The position numbers were made by a program, and so were the translations under genes. The notes below the pieces were generated by a model. The model was not told the origin of the DNA and did not search any database. It saw only the letters and a list, made by a program, of their open reading frames with translations. From Cellulomonas composti (GTDB taxonomy: Bacteria > Actinomycetota > Actinomycetes > Actinomycetales > Cellulomonadaceae): 64,000 bases of DNA. Positions 42,953-57,559 of the stretch are shown here, one piece after another; positions within the stretch are counted from its first letter, which is position 1; each line of letters opens with the position of its first letter. Location: contig NZ_BJWG01000009.1 in assembly GCF_007990245.1 (NCBI RefSeq), positions 62,001 through 126,000 of the forward strand, read 5' to 3'.

Positions 42953-44463
42953 CGGGCGACCTCCAGCTCCGGGGCCTGCGCGAGCAGCGGACCGCCCCAC
43001 TCGTCCTCGAGCAGCGCCTCGAGCGCCGCTCCCACGCGGTACAGCCGGTCGTCGGCCTTGGCCGGGGCCAGCACCTGGAAGCCGGCGGGCAGGCCGTCGT
43101 CCGACAGGCCCGAGGGCAGCGACAGCCCCGGCACGCCCGCGAGGTTCGCGGGGATCGTCGCGACGTCGTTGAGGTACATCGCCAACGGGTCGTCGAGCTT
43201 CTCGCCCAGCTTGAACGCGGTCGTCGGCGCGGTGGGCGAGACGAGCACGTCCGCCTGCTCGAACGCCGCGGCGAAGTCCCGCTGGATGAGCGTGCGGACC
43301 TTCTGCGCGCTGCCGTAGTAGGCGTCGTAGTAGCCCGCCGACAGCGCGTACGTGCCGAGGATGATGCGCCGCTTGACCTCGTCGCCGAAGCCCTGGCCAC
43401 GCGTCGCGCCCATCACGCGCTCGGCGGTCACGGGGCCCTCGCTCGGCTCGACGCGCAGCCCGAAGCGCATGCCGTCGAACTTCGCCAGGTTGCTCGACGC
43501 CTCCGCCGGCAGGATCAGGTAGTAGGCCGCGAGCGCGTACGTGAAGTGCGGGCAGGACACCTCGACGACCTGCGCACCGGCACGCTGCAGCAGCTCGAGC
43601 GACTCGTGGAACCGCGCGAGCACACCCGGCTGGTAGCCCTCGCCCTGCAGCTCGGTGATCACACCGACGCGCACACCCGACAGGTCCCGGTTCGCGCCCA
43701 GGCGGGCCGCCCCGACGAGGTCCGGCAGCGGCTCGGCGATCGACGTCGAGTCGAGCGGGTCGTGCCCGCCGATGAGCTCGTGCAGCAGCGCGCTGTCCAG
43801 GACCGTGCGCGTGACCGGCCCGGCCTGGTCGAGGCTGCTCGCGAGCGCGATGAGCCCGTACCGCGAGACCGAGCCGTAGGTCGGCTTGACGCCGACGCTC
43901 CCCGTGACGGCCGCCGGCTGGCGGATCGAGCCGCCGGTGTCCGTGCCGATCGCGAGCGGCGCCTCGTACGCGGCGACGGCCGCGGCCGAACCGCCACCCG
44001 ACCCGCCCGGGATGCGCGTCAGGTCCCACGGGTTGTGCGTGTTGCCGTACGCGGAGTGCTCGGTCGAGCTGCCCATCGCGAACTCGTCCATGTTCGTCTT
44101 GCCGAGGATCGGCAGGCCCGCGGCCTTGATCCGCCCGACGAGCGTGGCGTCGTACGGCGGCAACCAGCCCTCGAGGATGCGCGAGCCGGCCGTGGTCGGC
44201 ACGCCCTTGGTCACCACGACGTCCTTGACCGCGATCGGCACGCCCGCGAGTAGGTGCAGCTCCTCGCCCGCCGCGCGGCGGGCATCGATGTCGGCGGCAG
44301 TCGCCAACGCGTCCTCGTCGGACACGTGCAGGAACGCGTGCACCGCACCGTCGACGGCCGCGATGCGGTCCAGGTGCGCGCGCGTCGCCTCGACCGAGGA
44401 GACCTCACCCGAGCGCAGCCGCTCCGCGAGCGCCGCGGCACTGAGCCTCGTCAGGTCGCTCAT
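42949..44463 (-). CDS. gatA: Aspartyl/glutamyl-tRNA amidotransferase subunit A
   Basis: A 504-residue amidase-signature glutaminase that supplies ammonia to GatB. The catalytic Lys is in [11 protein letters not shown], and the Ser-cisSer region is [33 protein letters not shown] with the nucleophilic Ser in TGGSIRQPA. Start ATG 44463 overlaps the gatC stop by four bases. Complete, normal length. Confidence 0.97.
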   Translation of the reverse strand: MSDLTRLSAAALAERLRSGEVSSVEATRAHLDRIAAVDGAVHAFLHVSDEDALATAADIDARRAAGEELHLLAGVPIAVKDVVVTKGVPTTAGSRILEGWLPPYDATLVGRIKAAGLPILGKTNMDEFAMGSSTEHSAYGNTHNPWDLTRIPGGSGGGSAAAVAAYEAPLAIGTDTGGSIRQPAAVTGSVGVKPTYGSVSRYGLIALASSLDQAGPVTRTVLDSALLHELIGGHDPLDSTSIAEPLPDLVGAARLGANRDLSGVRVGVITELQGEGYQPGVLARFHESLELLQRAGAQVVEVSCPHFTYALAAYYLILPAEASSNLAKFDGMRFGLRVEPSEGPVTAERVMGATRGQGFGDEVKRRIILGTYALSAGYYDAYYGSAQKVRTLIQRDFAAAFEQADVLVSPTAPTTAFKLGEKLDDPLAMYLNDVATIPANLAGVPGLSLPSGLSDDGLPAGFQVLAPAKADDRLYRVGAALEALLEDEWGGPLLAQAPELEVAR

Positions 44464-44759
44464 GCGTCCTCCCCCAGGATCTGCGGGACGAGGAACTTGC
44501 CGTCCTGCGCGGCGGGCGCCGCGGCGAGCACCGCGTCGCGGTCCACGGTCGGCACCGGCACGTCGGGACGGAAGACGTTGGTCAGCGGCAGGGGGTGGCT
44601 GGTGGCGGGCACGTCCGGCGTGGCGATCTCGCTCACGCGCGCGACCGACTCGACGATCACGTCGAGCTCGCCCGCGAGCCGGTCGAGCTCCGCGGGCGTC
44701 AGGTCGATCCGGGCGAGCCCCGCCACGCGCGCGACCTCGTCGCGAGAGAGGGAGGACAT
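44460..44759 (-). CDS. gatC: Aspartyl/glutamyl-tRNA amidotransferase subunit C
   Basis: A 99-residue GatC, which stabilises the GatA-GatB interface. The family pattern is [20 protein letters not shown], then [19 protein letters not shown] and the late [15 protein letters not shown] 44759 has TAGACT (44772-44767) 7 nt upstream and no ribosome binding site, so the gatCAB mRNA is probably leaderless. Confidence 0.94.
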   Translation of the reverse strand: MSSLSRDEVARVAGLARIDLTPAELDRLAGELDVIVESVARVSEIATPDVPATSHPLPLTNVFRPDVPVPTVDRDAVLAAAPAAQDGKFLVPQILGEDA

Positions 44760-44840
44760 GCCCAGGAGTCTAGACGGGCCGACCGGCCGACCAGCGGGCC
44801 GTCCAGCCGGCCGACCGCGGGTTCCCCCGGCTCGGGCCGG

Positions 44841-45266
44841 CTACGACGGGCGGTCCACCGCGGCCGAGACGAGCGCGAGCACCGCGAGCGCGTAGGCCTC
44901 CGCGGCGGTGTCGCCCCAGAACGACTCCTCGAAGTGCCCTCCGCGCTCGACGACCACCTGGTAGGTGTCCATCGTCGACCGGGCCAGGCTGCGGAACGTC
45001 GCGCCGAGCAGGTCGCGGAGCTGGTCCTCGCGCGGCAGCCAGAGCGCGTCCTCCTCGGCCACCGAGTCGAGCGCCCACTCCGTGGTGCCGTTGAAGCCGA
45101 GCACCGTGCCCGTCGGGTAGTGGTGAGCCTCGATCGTCATCTCGCTGATCGTGAAGATCTCGTGGTCCAGCTCCGGCTGCAGCACCACGAACCGGTCGCC
45201 CGACTCGGGCCGCCAGCGCAGCCCGGTCTCCCGCAGCCGCAGGGCGAGCTCGACGCTGATCACCAC
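44841..45266 (-). CDS. Conserved actinobacterial hypothetical protein
   Basis: A 141-residue soluble protein beginning (M)VISVELALRLRETGLRW, with GFNGTTEWALDSVAEEDALW and LPREDQLRDLLGATFRSL. Relatives in actinobacteria are sometimes labelled pilus assembly protein CpaE, but no P-loop or receiver domain is visible here, so I do not use that name. Start is GTG at 45266 or 45263. It ends about 80 nt upstream of gatC. Function unknown. Confidence 0.72.
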   Translation of the reverse strand: MVISVELALRLRETGLRWRPESGDRFVVLQPELDHEIFTISEMTIEAHHYPTGTVLGFNGTTEWALDSVAEEDALWLPREDQLRDLLGATFRSLARSTMDTYQVVVERGGHFEESFWGDTAAEAYALAVLALVSAAVDRPS

Positions 45267-45304
45267 CCCAGTATCGCCGAGCCGCCGCGGCTAGTCTCGC
45301 TCAC

Positions 45305-45676
45305 ATGGCGATGAGCACGGGAGCGAGCGCGAACATGAGGCGCGTCTTCCGCATGCCCGTGTCCGCGGTGTACCCGCACTACGTCACGAAGGTCGAGCGC
45401 AAGGGCCGCACGACCGACGAGCTCGACGAGGCGATCGGGTGGCTGACCGGGTACGACGGGCCCGCGCTGCACGCCCACCTCGACGCGGGCACCACGTTCG
45501 AGGACTTCTTCGCCGGCGCGCACCTGCACCCGCACGCGGCACGGATCACCGGCGTGGTGTGCGGCGTGCGGGTCGAGGACATCGAGGACCCGCTGACGCA
45601 GCAGATCCGCTACCTGGACAAGCTCGTCGACGAGCTCGCCCAGGGGCGCCCGATGACGAAGGTGCTCCGGACGTGA
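45305..45676 (+). CDS. DUF2200 family protein
   Basis: A 123-residue protein with the DUF2200 pattern RVFRMPVSAVYPHYVTKVER, KGRTTDELDEAIGWLTGYD, then FFAGAHLHPHAARITGVVCG and the end MTKVLRT. Function is unknown; the fold may bind a nucleic acid or ligand. Start ATG 45305 is 7 nt after TAGTCT (45292-45297), again fitting a leaderless transcript; ATG 45335 would also give the conserved core. Divergent from the preceding gene by 38 nt. Confidence 0.85.
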   Translation: MAMSTGASANMRRVFRMPVSAVYPHYVTKVERKGRTTDELDEAIGWLTGYDGPALHAHLDAGTTFEDFFAGAHLHPHAARITGVVCGVRVEDIEDPLTQQIRYLDKLVDELAQGRPMTKVLRT

Positions 45677-45685
45677 GCAGGCCGG

Positions 45686-46687
<1,002 letters not shown>

Positions 46688-46689
46688 GG

Positions 46690-47901
46690 TCAGCTCTCCT
46701 CGTTCGTCGTCGGTGTCCACAGGCTGTTCGCCGCGGCCGAGCGCTCGACCGCGTCCAGGACGCGCTGGACCTGCAGGCCGTCCGCGAACGTCGGTGCGGG
46801 CGTGACGCCCGCGGCGATCCCGCGCACCAGGTCGACGGCCTGGTGCGTGAACGCATGCTCGTACCCGAGACCATGGCCGGCGGGCCACCACGCCGCCACG
46901 TAGGCGTGCTCGGGCTCCGTCACGACGATCCGGCGGAAGCCGGCCGTGGCGACGGGGTCGTTCGCGTCGAAGAAGTGCAGGACGTTCATGTCCTCGAAGT
47001 CGAACGCGACCGAACCCTGCGACCCGTTGATCTCGAGGCGGATCGCGTTCTTGCGCCCGTAGGCGAACCGGGTCGCCTCGAACGACGCGAGCCCGCCCCC
47101 GGACATCCGGCCCAGGAACAGCGCGGCGTCGTCGACGGTCACCTCGCCGGTGGCACCCGTGCCCGACGACGTACCCGTCAGTCCGGTGAAGTCGTCGGCC
47201 ACGGGACGTTCGCGCACGAACGTCTCGAGGACCGCCGACACGCCCGTGACCTGCTCACCCGTGACGAACTGCGCGAGATCGACGACGTGCGCGCCGATGT
47301 CCCCGAGCGCACCCGAACCCGCCTTCGTGCGGTCCAGCCGCCACGACAACGGGGTCTGGGGGTCCGCGATCCAGTCCTGCAGATACTGCGCGCGCACGTG
47401 CCGGATCTGGCCGATCCGGCCGTCGAGCACGAGCTGCCGGGCGAGCTGCACCGCCGGCACGCGGCGGTACGTGAAGCCCACCATCGCGACGAGGTCCGGC
47501 GCGGCCGACGCCGCCGCGACCATCGCCTCGGCCTCGGCGACCGAGTTCGCCAGCGGCTTCTCGCACAGCACGTGCTTGCCCGCGGCGAGCGCCGCGATCG
47601 CGATGTCCGCGTGCGTGTCGCCGGGTGTGCACACGTCGACGAGATCGACGTCGTCGCGGTCGACGAGCGCCTTCCAGTCGGACTCCGTGTCACGCCAGCC
47701 GAGCCGCTCGGCGGCCGCCCTGACCTTCGCCTGGTCACGCCCGGCGACGACCGCCATGTCGACCGCCAGCGGCAGGTCGAAGAAGCGGGGGGCGGTGCGC
47801 CACGCGTGCGAGTGCGCGACGCCCATGAACGCGTAGCCGACCATCCCGACGCCCAGACGCGGCCGGGCGGCCTCTGCGGTCGCGGATCCTTCTGCTGTCA
47901 C
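46690..47901 (-). CDS. Gfo/Idh/MocA-family oxidoreductase
   Basis: A 403-residue NAD(P)-dependent sugar or cyclitol dehydrogenase. The Rossmann start is [18 protein letters not shown], then [18 protein letters not shown] and the conserved Lys in LCEKPLA. The C-terminal domain has [21 protein letters not shown] (His proton shuttle) and [19 protein letters not shown]. Start GTG 47901 with GAGGAGGGACC upstream. It is 2 nt before the isomerase gene and about 100 nt after the binding protein, with a hairpin between them. Confidence 0.92.
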   Translation of the reverse strand: MTAEGSATAEAARPRLGVGMVGYAFMGVAHSHAWRTAPRFFDLPLAVDMAVVAGRDQAKVRAAAERLGWRDTESDWKALVDRDDVDLVDVCTPGDTHADIAIAALAAGKHVLCEKPLANSVAEAEAMVAAASAAPDLVAMVGFTYRRVPAVQLARQLVLDGRIGQIRHVRAQYLQDWIADPQTPLSWRLDRTKAGSGALGDIGAHVVDLAQFVTGEQVTGVSAVLETFVRERPVADDFTGLTGTSSGTGATGEVTVDDAALFLGRMSGGGLASFEATRFAYGRKNAIRLEINGSQGSVAFDFEDMNVLHFFDANDPVATAGFRRIVVTEPEHAYVAAWWPAGHGLGYEHAFTHQAVDLVRGIAAGVTPAPTFADGLQVQRVLDAVERSAAANSLWTPTTNEES

Positions 47902-47964
47902 GGTCCCTCCTCGTGGAACCTTGGCGCCGATCGGCGCCGTCGAGCTGTTCGTCGGGACGACTCA

Positions 47965-47998
47965 CCGGAGGACGGGCGCCCCACCGCCCGCCCTCCGG
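47965..47998 (-). terminator. Intercistronic hairpin after the sugar-binding protein gene
   Basis: CCGGAGGACGGGCG (47965-47978) pairs, with one mismatch, with CGCCCGCCCTCCGG (47985-47998). A second palindrome, GGCGCCGATCGGCGCC, lies at 47923-47938. In binding-protein operons such a hairpin stabilises the binding-protein part of the mRNA or partly terminates, lowering expression of downstream genes. Confidence 0.65.
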
Positions 47999-48005
47999 CC
48001 GGCCG

Positions 48006-49067
48006 TCAGGACTCGAAGGCCGTCGGCAGGTACCGGTCGACGTTGTCCTTGGTCACCACGGGTGCGAACAGCTGGATCTTGCGCGGCACCTCGACCTCGA
48101 CGAGGTCGGACATCGACTTGCCCTGCACGACGAGCCGCGCGAGCTTGATGCCGTCGGCCGCCTGCGTCGACGGGTAGATGACGGTCGCCTTGAGCACGGA
48201 GTCGTCGGCCTTGATCGACTCCATGACCTGCTTGGAGCCGGCGCCGCCGACCATGAAGAACTCGTCGCGGCCCGCGGCCTCGATCGCCGCCATCACGCCG
48301 ACGCCCTGGTCGTCGTCGTGGTTCCAGATCGCGTCGAGGTGCGGCGCGGCCTGCAGCAGGTTGGCCGCGGCGGCCTCGCCACCCTGGGCCGTGAAGTCGG
48401 CGGGGACGCGGTTGCTCACCTCGAGGCCGCACGTCGCGAGCGCGTCGGCGAAGCCCTGGCTGCGGTCCTGCGTGAGCGGCAGCGAGTCGATGCCGGCGAT
48501 CTCGGCGATCTTCGCGTCGGCCTTCCCGCCGAGCTGGTCGCAGATGTACGAGCCCGCGCTGACGCCCATGCCGTAGTTGTCGCCGAGGACCGTGACGCGT
48601 GCGGCGTTCGGGTCGGAGAACTCACGGTCGACGTTCACGACGACGATGCCCTTCTGCATCGCCTCGATCGCGATGTCGGTCAGGGCCGCGCCGTCGAACG
48701 GCAGCAGCACGATCGCGTCGACACCGTCGTTGATGAAGCCCTCGATCTGGCTGATCTGCAGGTTGGTGTCGTTGGTGGCCTCGGCGACGCGCAGCTCGAC
48801 GTCCGAGTACTCCTCGGCCGTGGCCTGCGCGGCCTTGGTGATCGCGGCCATCCAGCCGTGGTCGGCGGCCGGTGCGGAGAACCCGATGACGACCTTGTCG
48901 CCCGGCTCGTCGTTGCTCGTCCCGCCGGGGGCGGGTGCCGCGGCCGTGTTCGTCGCGGTGTCCTCGGACTCCTCGGGCTCGTTGGACGTGCAGCCGGCGA
49001 CGACGAATGCGAGCGCGACGGTGCCTGCCGCCAGGGTGAGCCACCGGCGACGCGTGGGTGCGGACAT
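48006..49067 (-). CDS. Ribose-type sugar-binding lipoprotein
   Basis: A 353-residue RbsB-like (CUT2) binding protein. The signal peptide carries twin arginines (TRRRW) and the lipobox VVAGCTS (Cys near residue 26), followed by a Glu/Thr/Pro linker. The mature domain has KVVIGFSAPAADHGWMAAITKAAQ, IEGFINDGVDAIVLLPFDG and IWNHDDDQGVGVMAAIEAAG, which is the RbsB effector-site pattern. ATG 49067 has AAGGAGG. It is the receptor for the adjoining RbsA/RbsC-like proteins; the sugar is unknown. Confidence 0.93.
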   Translation of the reverse strand: MSAPTRRRWLTLAAGTVALAFVVAGCTSNEPEESEDTATNTAAAPAPGGTSNDEPGDKVVIGFSAPAADHGWMAAITKAAQATAEEYSDVELRVAEATNDTNLQISQIEGFINDGVDAIVLLPFDGAALTDIAIEAMQKGIVVVNVDREFSDPNAARVTVLGDNYGMGVSAGSYICDQLGGKADAKIAEIAGIDSLPLTQDRSQGFADALATCGLEVSNRVPADFTAQGGEAAAANLLQAAPHLDAIWNHDDDQGVGVMAAIEAAGRDEFFMVGGAGSKQVMESIKADDSVLKATVIYPSTQAADGIKLARLVVQGKSMSDLVEVEVPRKIQLFAPVVTKDNVDRYLPTAFES

Positions 49068-49154
49068 GACGATCCTCCTTGATCGGTACTGCTGGTCGAA
49101 CGGGACGGGGACAGCGGAGGTGCTGGAGTGGTGTCAGGGGGCCGGGCGGACCGG

Positions 49155-50222
49155 TCAGGTGCCCGCTCGGGAGCGCGCGGCGACCCGCTGCTGGAGCAGC
49201 ACGGCGCCGACGATGATCACGCCCTTGGCGATGGCCTGCGCCGAGATCGACAGGTTGTTCAGCGTGAAGACGTTGGTCAGCGTCGTGAAGATCAGGACGC
49301 CGAAGACGGTGCCGACGATCGTGCCGCGGCCGCCGGCGAGCAGCGTGCCGCCCACGACGACCGCCGCGATCGCGTCGAGCTCGTAGAGCATGCCGTTGGT
49401 GGACGTGCCGGCCGTCGTGCGGCCGAGCATCATCACCCCACCGATGCCCGCGGTCAGGCCCGCGAGCGCGTACAGGTACATCGTGTGGCGCTTGACCTTG
49501 ATGCCCGCGAGGCGTGCGGCCTCCGGGTTGCCACCGACCGCGAGGGTGCGCCGACCGAACGTGGTCCGGTTGAGCAGGACCCACCCCGCGGCCGAGACGA
49601 GCGCGAAGATCCAGACGAGCACGGGGATGCCCAACCAGTCGTCCCGGAAGAAGTCGAGGAAGCCCTGGACCTTGACCCGCTGCGTCTGACGGTTCGAGAT
49701 GATCTCCGCCAGACCGCGGGCGGCGACCATCATCGCGAGCGTCGCGATGAACGCGACGACGTTGCCGTAGGCGACGAGCACGCCGTTGACCAGGCCGCAC
49801 GCGACGCCGACGAGCAGTGCGGTGAACACCATCACGATCCAGTGCGTGTCCTGCGCCATCGTCTGCGTCGCGAGCGTGCTCGCCCACACCGACGCGAGCC
49901 CGAGCACGGACCCGACCGACAGGTCGATCCCGCCGCCCGTGATCACGAACGTCATCCCGATGCTCAGCACCCCCGTGATCGCCGCGAGCCGCAGGATCGT
50001 CAGGATGTTGTCGATGCTCGCGAACCGGTCCCCCGCGGTCACCACGCCGACGACGCACAGCAGCGCCAGCGCGATCACGAGCCCCAGGTTGCGGGCAGCC
50101 GGGCCGTGCAGCAGCCCGCCGCGCTCGTCGCCGGACGCGGACTGCGCACGCTCTGTCACGACGACGGCGTCGGCCGTGGCCGCACCGCCCGGTTCGAGGC
50201 TCCGCTCGACGCCCTCGCTCAC
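49155..50222 (-). CDS. Ribose-type ABC transporter permease
   Basis: A 355-residue RbsC-like permease with about nine to ten helices, including LVIALALLCVVGVVTAGDRF and TFVITGGGIDLSVGSVLGLAS, the hallmark GGIDLSVG of the family. GRRTLAVGGNPEAARLAGI is the cytosolic coupling segment. Start GTG 50222 overlaps the ATPase stop (GTGA). The N-terminal 45 residues are a disordered, charged tail. Confidence 0.93.
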   Translation of the reverse strand: MSEGVERSLEPGGAATADAVVVTERAQSASGDERGGLLHGPAARNLGLVIALALLCVVGVVTAGDRFASIDNILTILRLAAITGVLSIGMTFVITGGGIDLSVGSVLGLASVWASTLATQTMAQDTHWIVMVFTALLVGVACGLVNGVLVAYGNVVAFIATLAMMVAARGLAEIISNRQTQRVKVQGFLDFFRDDWLGIPVLVWIFALVSAAGWVLLNRTTFGRRTLAVGGNPEAARLAGIKVKRHTMYLYALAGLTAGIGGVMMLGRTTAGTSTNGMLYELDAIAAVVVGGTLLAGGRGTIVGTVFGVLIFTTLTNVFTLNNLSISAQAIAKGVIIVGAVLLQQRVAARSRAGT

Positions 50223-51781
50223 GCGGCACTTCCTTCCATCACCAGGTCGAGCACGCGGTGCTCGTCGATCTGGGCCGCGGGTCCGGAGTGGACCACACGC
50301 CCTTCGGACACGACGAGGACGTGGTCGGCCAGGCCGAGCACCTCGTCGATCTCGCTGGAGACGACCACCACGGCGGTGCCCGCCGCCGTGAGCCGCGCGA
50401 TCAGCGCGTAGATCTCGGCGCGGGCGCCGACGTCGACACCCCGTGTCGGCTCGTCGAGCAGCAGCACGCGGCAGCCGTGCTCGAGCCAGCGCGCGAGCAG
50501 CACCTTCTGCTGGTTGCCGCCCGAGAGGGTGCGCGCGGCACGGTCCGGGCGGGCGGGCCGCACGTCGAGCGCCTCGATGTGCGCGACGGCCTGGCGGCGC
50601 TCCGCGCGCTCGTCGAGGAACCCGGCGTTCGCGGTGCGGGCGAACGTCGACAGCGTGATGTTGCGGTAGACGGGCTCGTCGAGCAGCAGGCCCTGGCTCT
50701 TGCGCTCCTCGGGGCACAGGCCGACTCCGGCGGCGACCGCGGCGGACACGTCGCCCGACCGGATCCGGCGTCCGCCGACCTCGACCGAGCCGGCGCTCGG
50801 GCGACGCGCGCCGAACACCGCCTCGAGGATCTCCGAGCGACCGGATCCGACGAGCCCCGCGAGCCCGACGACCTCGCCCGCCCGCACGTCGAACGACACG
50901 TCGTGGAACTCGCCGGGCACCGTGAGCCCGGCGACGCTCAGCAGCGTCGGCGCGTCCGGTGCGACCTCCGGGCGGCGCGGGATCGCGTACTCGACCGTCC
51001 GGCCGGTCATCAGCCGGATCAGCTCGGCGGTCGACGTCTGCGCGACCTCGAGGCCTGCGGCGACCGTCCGGCCGTCCTTGAGCACCGTGATGCGGTCGCC
51101 GATCTGGCGGATCTCCTCGAGCCGGTGCGAGATGTAGACGACCGCGACTCCCTGCTGCGTCAGGTCGCGCACGACCCGGAACAGGTTGCTCACCTCCTGC
51201 GAGTCGAGCACCGCCGACGGCTCGTCCATGACGATCACCCGGGCGTCGTGCGACAGCGCGCGGGCCATCGACACGATCTGCTTGCCCGCGGCCGACAGCC
51301 GACCGACCTCGCGCCGGGGCGAGATGCCCGGGTGGCCGAGTCGGCGCAGCAGCTCGCGCGTCCGACGGATCACCGCGCCGCGCTGCGTGAACCCCGCGGT
51401 GGACAGCTCGTGGCCCAGGAAGATGTTCTCCGCGACCGTCAGACCGTCGACGACGTCGAGCTCCTGGTACATCGTCGCGATGCCGAGCCGGAGCGCGGCC
51501 ACCGGGTGCGGGATCGTCACCGGCCGGCCGTCGAGCAGGATCTCGCCCTCGTCGGGCTGGTGGGCGCCCGAGAGCACCTTGATGAGCGTGGACTTCCCCG
51601 CGCCGTTCTGGCCGAGGAGACAGTGCACCTCACCCGCCCGGACCTCGAGCTCGACGCCGTCGAGGGCACGGGCGCCGGGGAACTGCTTGACGATGCCGCG
51701 CATCTCGAGCAGCACGGGCTTCTCGCCGGGAACCGTGGGCACGCCCGGTTCGCCGGGTTGTGTGCGGTCTGCGTTGACCAT
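50219..51781 (-). CDS. Ribose-type ABC transporter ATPase (two nucleotide-binding domains)
   Basis: A 520-residue RbsA/XylG-like ATPase with two cassettes. The first has Walker A GQNGAGKST, signature LSAAGKQIVSMARA and Walker B VIVMDEPSAVLD. The second has a degenerate Walker A, GLVGSGRSE, a full LSGGNQQKVLLARWL signature and LLLDEPTRGVDVGA. ATG 51781 is 7 nt after TAGTTT of a strong promoter, so the operon mRNA probably starts at this codon. First gene of ATPase-permease-binding protein-oxidoreductase-isomerase, divergent from the ROK regulator. Confidence 0.94.
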   Translation of the reverse strand: MVNADRTQPGEPGVPTVPGEKPVLLEMRGIVKQFPGARALDGVELEVRAGEVHCLLGQNGAGKSTLIKVLSGAHQPDEGEILLDGRPVTIPHPVAALRLGIATMYQELDVVDGLTVAENIFLGHELSTAGFTQRGAVIRRTRELLRRLGHPGISPRREVGRLSAAGKQIVSMARALSHDARVIVMDEPSAVLDSQEVSNLFRVVRDLTQQGVAVVYISHRLEEIRQIGDRITVLKDGRTVAAGLEVAQTSTAELIRLMTGRTVEYAIPRRPEVAPDAPTLLSVAGLTVPGEFHDVSFDVRAGEVVGLAGLVGSGRSEILEAVFGARRPSAGSVEVGGRRIRSGDVSAAVAAGVGLCPEERKSQGLLLDEPVYRNITLSTFARTANAGFLDERAERRQAVAHIEALDVRPARPDRAARTLSGGNQQKVLLARWLEHGCRVLLLDEPTRGVDVGARAEIYALIARLTAAGTAVVVVSSEIDEVLGLADHVLVVSEGRVVHSGPAAQIDEHRVLDLVMEGSAA

Positions 51782-51788
51782 GTCGAGG

Positions 51789-51817
51789 AAACTAAGCGCA
51801 CTTCTGCCAGGCGTCAA
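51789..51817 (-). promoter_or_regulatory. Promoter of the ribose-type transporter operon
   Basis: TTGACG (51817-51812), a 17-bp spacer and TAGTTT (51794-51789) on the minus strand; the start codon is 7 nt further. It is the best sigma-A-like promoter in the window. The 80 bases up to the ROK gene are unusually AT-rich and probably hold the ROK operator. Confidence 0.8.
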
Positions 51818-51901
51818 GCAAAAGTTGCGTTGTACGTGGCATAGTTACGTGTCCGTGACCTGCGCAACACGCGCCGGAGAGCGCCGAAGGAGTGGTTCAC
51901 T

Positions 51902-53089
51902 GTGCGCATGGACGAGCTGGTCAAGTTCGCCCCGAGGCCGACGGGCGCCGGGGAGATGTTCCAGCTCCTGCGCGACGGGCAGCCCCGGACCAGGTCCGAC
52001 CTCGCCACCGTCACCGGTCAGTCCCGCTCGACGATCGCCGCCCGCGTCGACCTGCTGCTCGCGTCCGGGTACATCGCGCCCGCCGGCGAAGCGAGCTCGA
52101 CCGGTGGCCGACCGCCCGCGACGTTCGCGTTCAACCCGGCGGCGCGCGTCGTGCTCGCCGTCGACCTCGGCGCGACGCACTCGCGCCTCGCGGTGACCGA
52201 CCTGGCCGGCCGGGTGCTGGCCGAGCACGGTGAGCCGATCGCGATCGGCGAAGGGCCGGACCCCGTGCTCGAACGGGTCGTCGAGCTCGGCCACCGGCTG
52301 CTCGCCGCGAGCGGGCGGCCGCTCGACGACCTCGTGAGCGTGGGCGTGGGCCTGCCCGGGCCCGTCGAGCACTCGACCGGCCGACCGATCAACCCGCCGA
52401 TCATGCCGGGCTGGGACGACGCCGACGTCCCCGGCCTGCTCGGCCGCCGCCTGCACGTGCCCGTCCTCGTCGACAACGACGTCAACCTCATGGCGCTCGG
52501 CGAGCACGCGACGCAGTGGAGCACGGTCGACGACCTGCTCTTCGTCAAGGTCGCCACCGGGATCGGCGCCGGGATCATCTCCGACGGCGCGCTGCGCCGC
52601 GGCGCGCAGGGTGCCGCGGGCGACATCGGCCACGTGGCCGTGCCCGGCGGTCCCGAGCTGCCGTGCCGCTGCGGCAACACCGGCTGTCTCGAAGCGGTCG
52701 CGAGCGGGCCCGCGATCGCCGCCGCACTGCGCACGCTCGACGTGTCGGCCGACGCCTCGGGCGACGTCGTCGCGCTCGTCCGGGCCGGCGACCTCGCCGC
52801 GAGCCGCCTCGTGCGCGAGGCCGGGCGGCACATCGGCGAGGTGCTCGCCGCGTGCGTCAGTGTGCTCAACCCGTCGGTCATCGTCATCGGCGGGCACGTC
52901 GCCGAGTCGGGCGAGCACCTCATCGCCGGCATCCGCGAGGTCGTCTACCGCCGGTCTCTGCCGCTCGCGACGCAGCACCTGCGCATCGTCGCGTCCCGCA
53001 CCGGCGCCGCAGCCGGCGTGCGAGGCGCGAGCGCCATGGCCGCCGAGCACGTGCTGTCCGCCGCCGCGATCGACGCCCTGATCACCTGA
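51902..53089 (+). CDS. ROK-family transcriptional regulator
   Basis: A 395-residue NagC/XylR-type regulator. The N-terminal winged helix is at about residues 25-65 (RTRSDLATVTGQSRSTIAAR). A ROK sugar-kinase-like domain follows: AVDLGATHSRLAVTDLAGR, VGLPGPVEH and the zinc-binding signature CRCGNTGCLEAVASG. Start GTG 51902 fits a GAAGGAG 9 nt upstream; ATG 51908 is an alternative. Divergent from the transporter operon, which it presumably represses until its sugar appears. Confidence 0.92.
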   Translation: MRMDELVKFAPRPTGAGEMFQLLRDGQPRTRSDLATVTGQSRSTIAARVDLLLASGYIAPAGEASSTGGRPPATFAFNPAARVVLAVDLGATHSRLAVTDLAGRVLAEHGEPIAIGEGPDPVLERVVELGHRLLAASGRPLDDLVSVGVGLPGPVEHSTGRPINPPIMPGWDDADVPGLLGRRLHVPVLVDNDVNLMALGEHATQWSTVDDLLFVKVATGIGAGIISDGALRRGAQGAAGDIGHVAVPGGPELPCRCGNTGCLEAVASGPAIAAALRTLDVSADASGDVVALVRAGDLAASRLVREAGRHIGEVLAACVSVLNPSVIVIGGHVAESGEHLIAGIREVVYRRSLPLATQHLRIVASRTGAAAGVRGASAMAAEHVLSAAAIDALIT

Positions 53090-53168
53090 GCGCCCCACCT
53101 GCGGTACGGCCGACCGAGCGGCCCGCCGCACCCTCTCCCCATCCCGCCCCGCCGTCGAAGGAGACACC

Positions 53169-53828
53169 GTGGACCAGCGTCGAGCACTCGTCGTCCGAGG
53201 AGGCTGGGACGGCCATGCGCCCGAGGAGGCCGCCGAGCTGTTCGTGCCGTTCCTGCGCGAGCACGGCTTCGACGTGAGCGTCGAAGCCACGCTCGAGGTC
53301 TACGCCGACGAGGCGACGATGGCCGCGACCGACCTGGTCGTGCAGTGCTGGACGATGGGCGACATCCTCGCCGACGAGCTGCGCGGCCTGCGCACCGCCG
53401 TCGCGGCCGGGACCGGCTTCGCGGGCTGGCACGGCGGCATCGTCGACTCGTTCCGGATCGCCACCGACTACCTGCAGCTCGTCGGCGCGCAGTTCGTCGC
53501 GCACCCGCGCGACCTCGTCGAGCACACGATCCAGATCGTTCCCGCGCACGCCGACCACCCGCTCGTCGCCGGCGTGCACGACTTCGCGCTGCGCTCGGAG
53601 CAGTACTGGCTGCTCACCGACCCGCTCAACGAGGTGCTCGCGACGACGACGATCACGCCCGGCCCCGACGACCCGTGGCACGCGCCTGTCACGTCGCCCG
53701 CGGTGTGGACCCGTCGCTGGGGTGCCGGACGCGTCTTCGTGTGCACGCCCGGGCACCAGCTCGCCGACCTCGAGCTGCCCCAGATACGCACGATCATCGA
53801 GCGCGGCCTCCTGTGGGCGGCGCGCTGA
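53169..53828 (+). CDS. ThuA-like class I glutamine amidotransferase-fold protein
   Basis: A 219-residue ThuA-domain protein. Seen are ALVVRGGWDGHAPEEAAELF, VQCWTMGDILADEL, the GFAGWHGGIVDSFR loop typical of ThuA, and GRVFVCTPGHQLADLE near the end. ThuA proteins accompany sugar catabolic loci (first in trehalose use in Sinorhizobium) and the biochemical reaction is poorly defined. GTG 53169 has GGAG upstream, 79 nt after the ROK gene in the same direction, so they probably form one transcript serving the neighbouring transporter operon. Confidence 0.88.
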   Translation: MDQRRALVVRGGWDGHAPEEAAELFVPFLREHGFDVSVEATLEVYADEATMAATDLVVQCWTMGDILADELRGLRTAVAAGTGFAGWHGGIVDSFRIATDYLQLVGAQFVAHPRDLVEHTIQIVPAHADHPLVAGVHDFALRSEQYWLLTDPLNEVLATTTITPGPDDPWHAPVTSPAVWTRRWGAGRVFVCTPGHQLADLELPQIRTIIERGLLWAAR

Positions 53829-53864
53829 TCAGACCGCCCGCACGCGCACGGCCGCGCGGGACGC

Positions 53865-57559
<3,695 letters not shown>

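Noticed and set aside
44841-45266. Naming the small conserved protein CpaE (pilus assembly)
   Set aside because: CpaE proteins have a receiver-like domain and a MinD-type ATPase; this 141-residue protein has neither, and no pilus genes are nearby.
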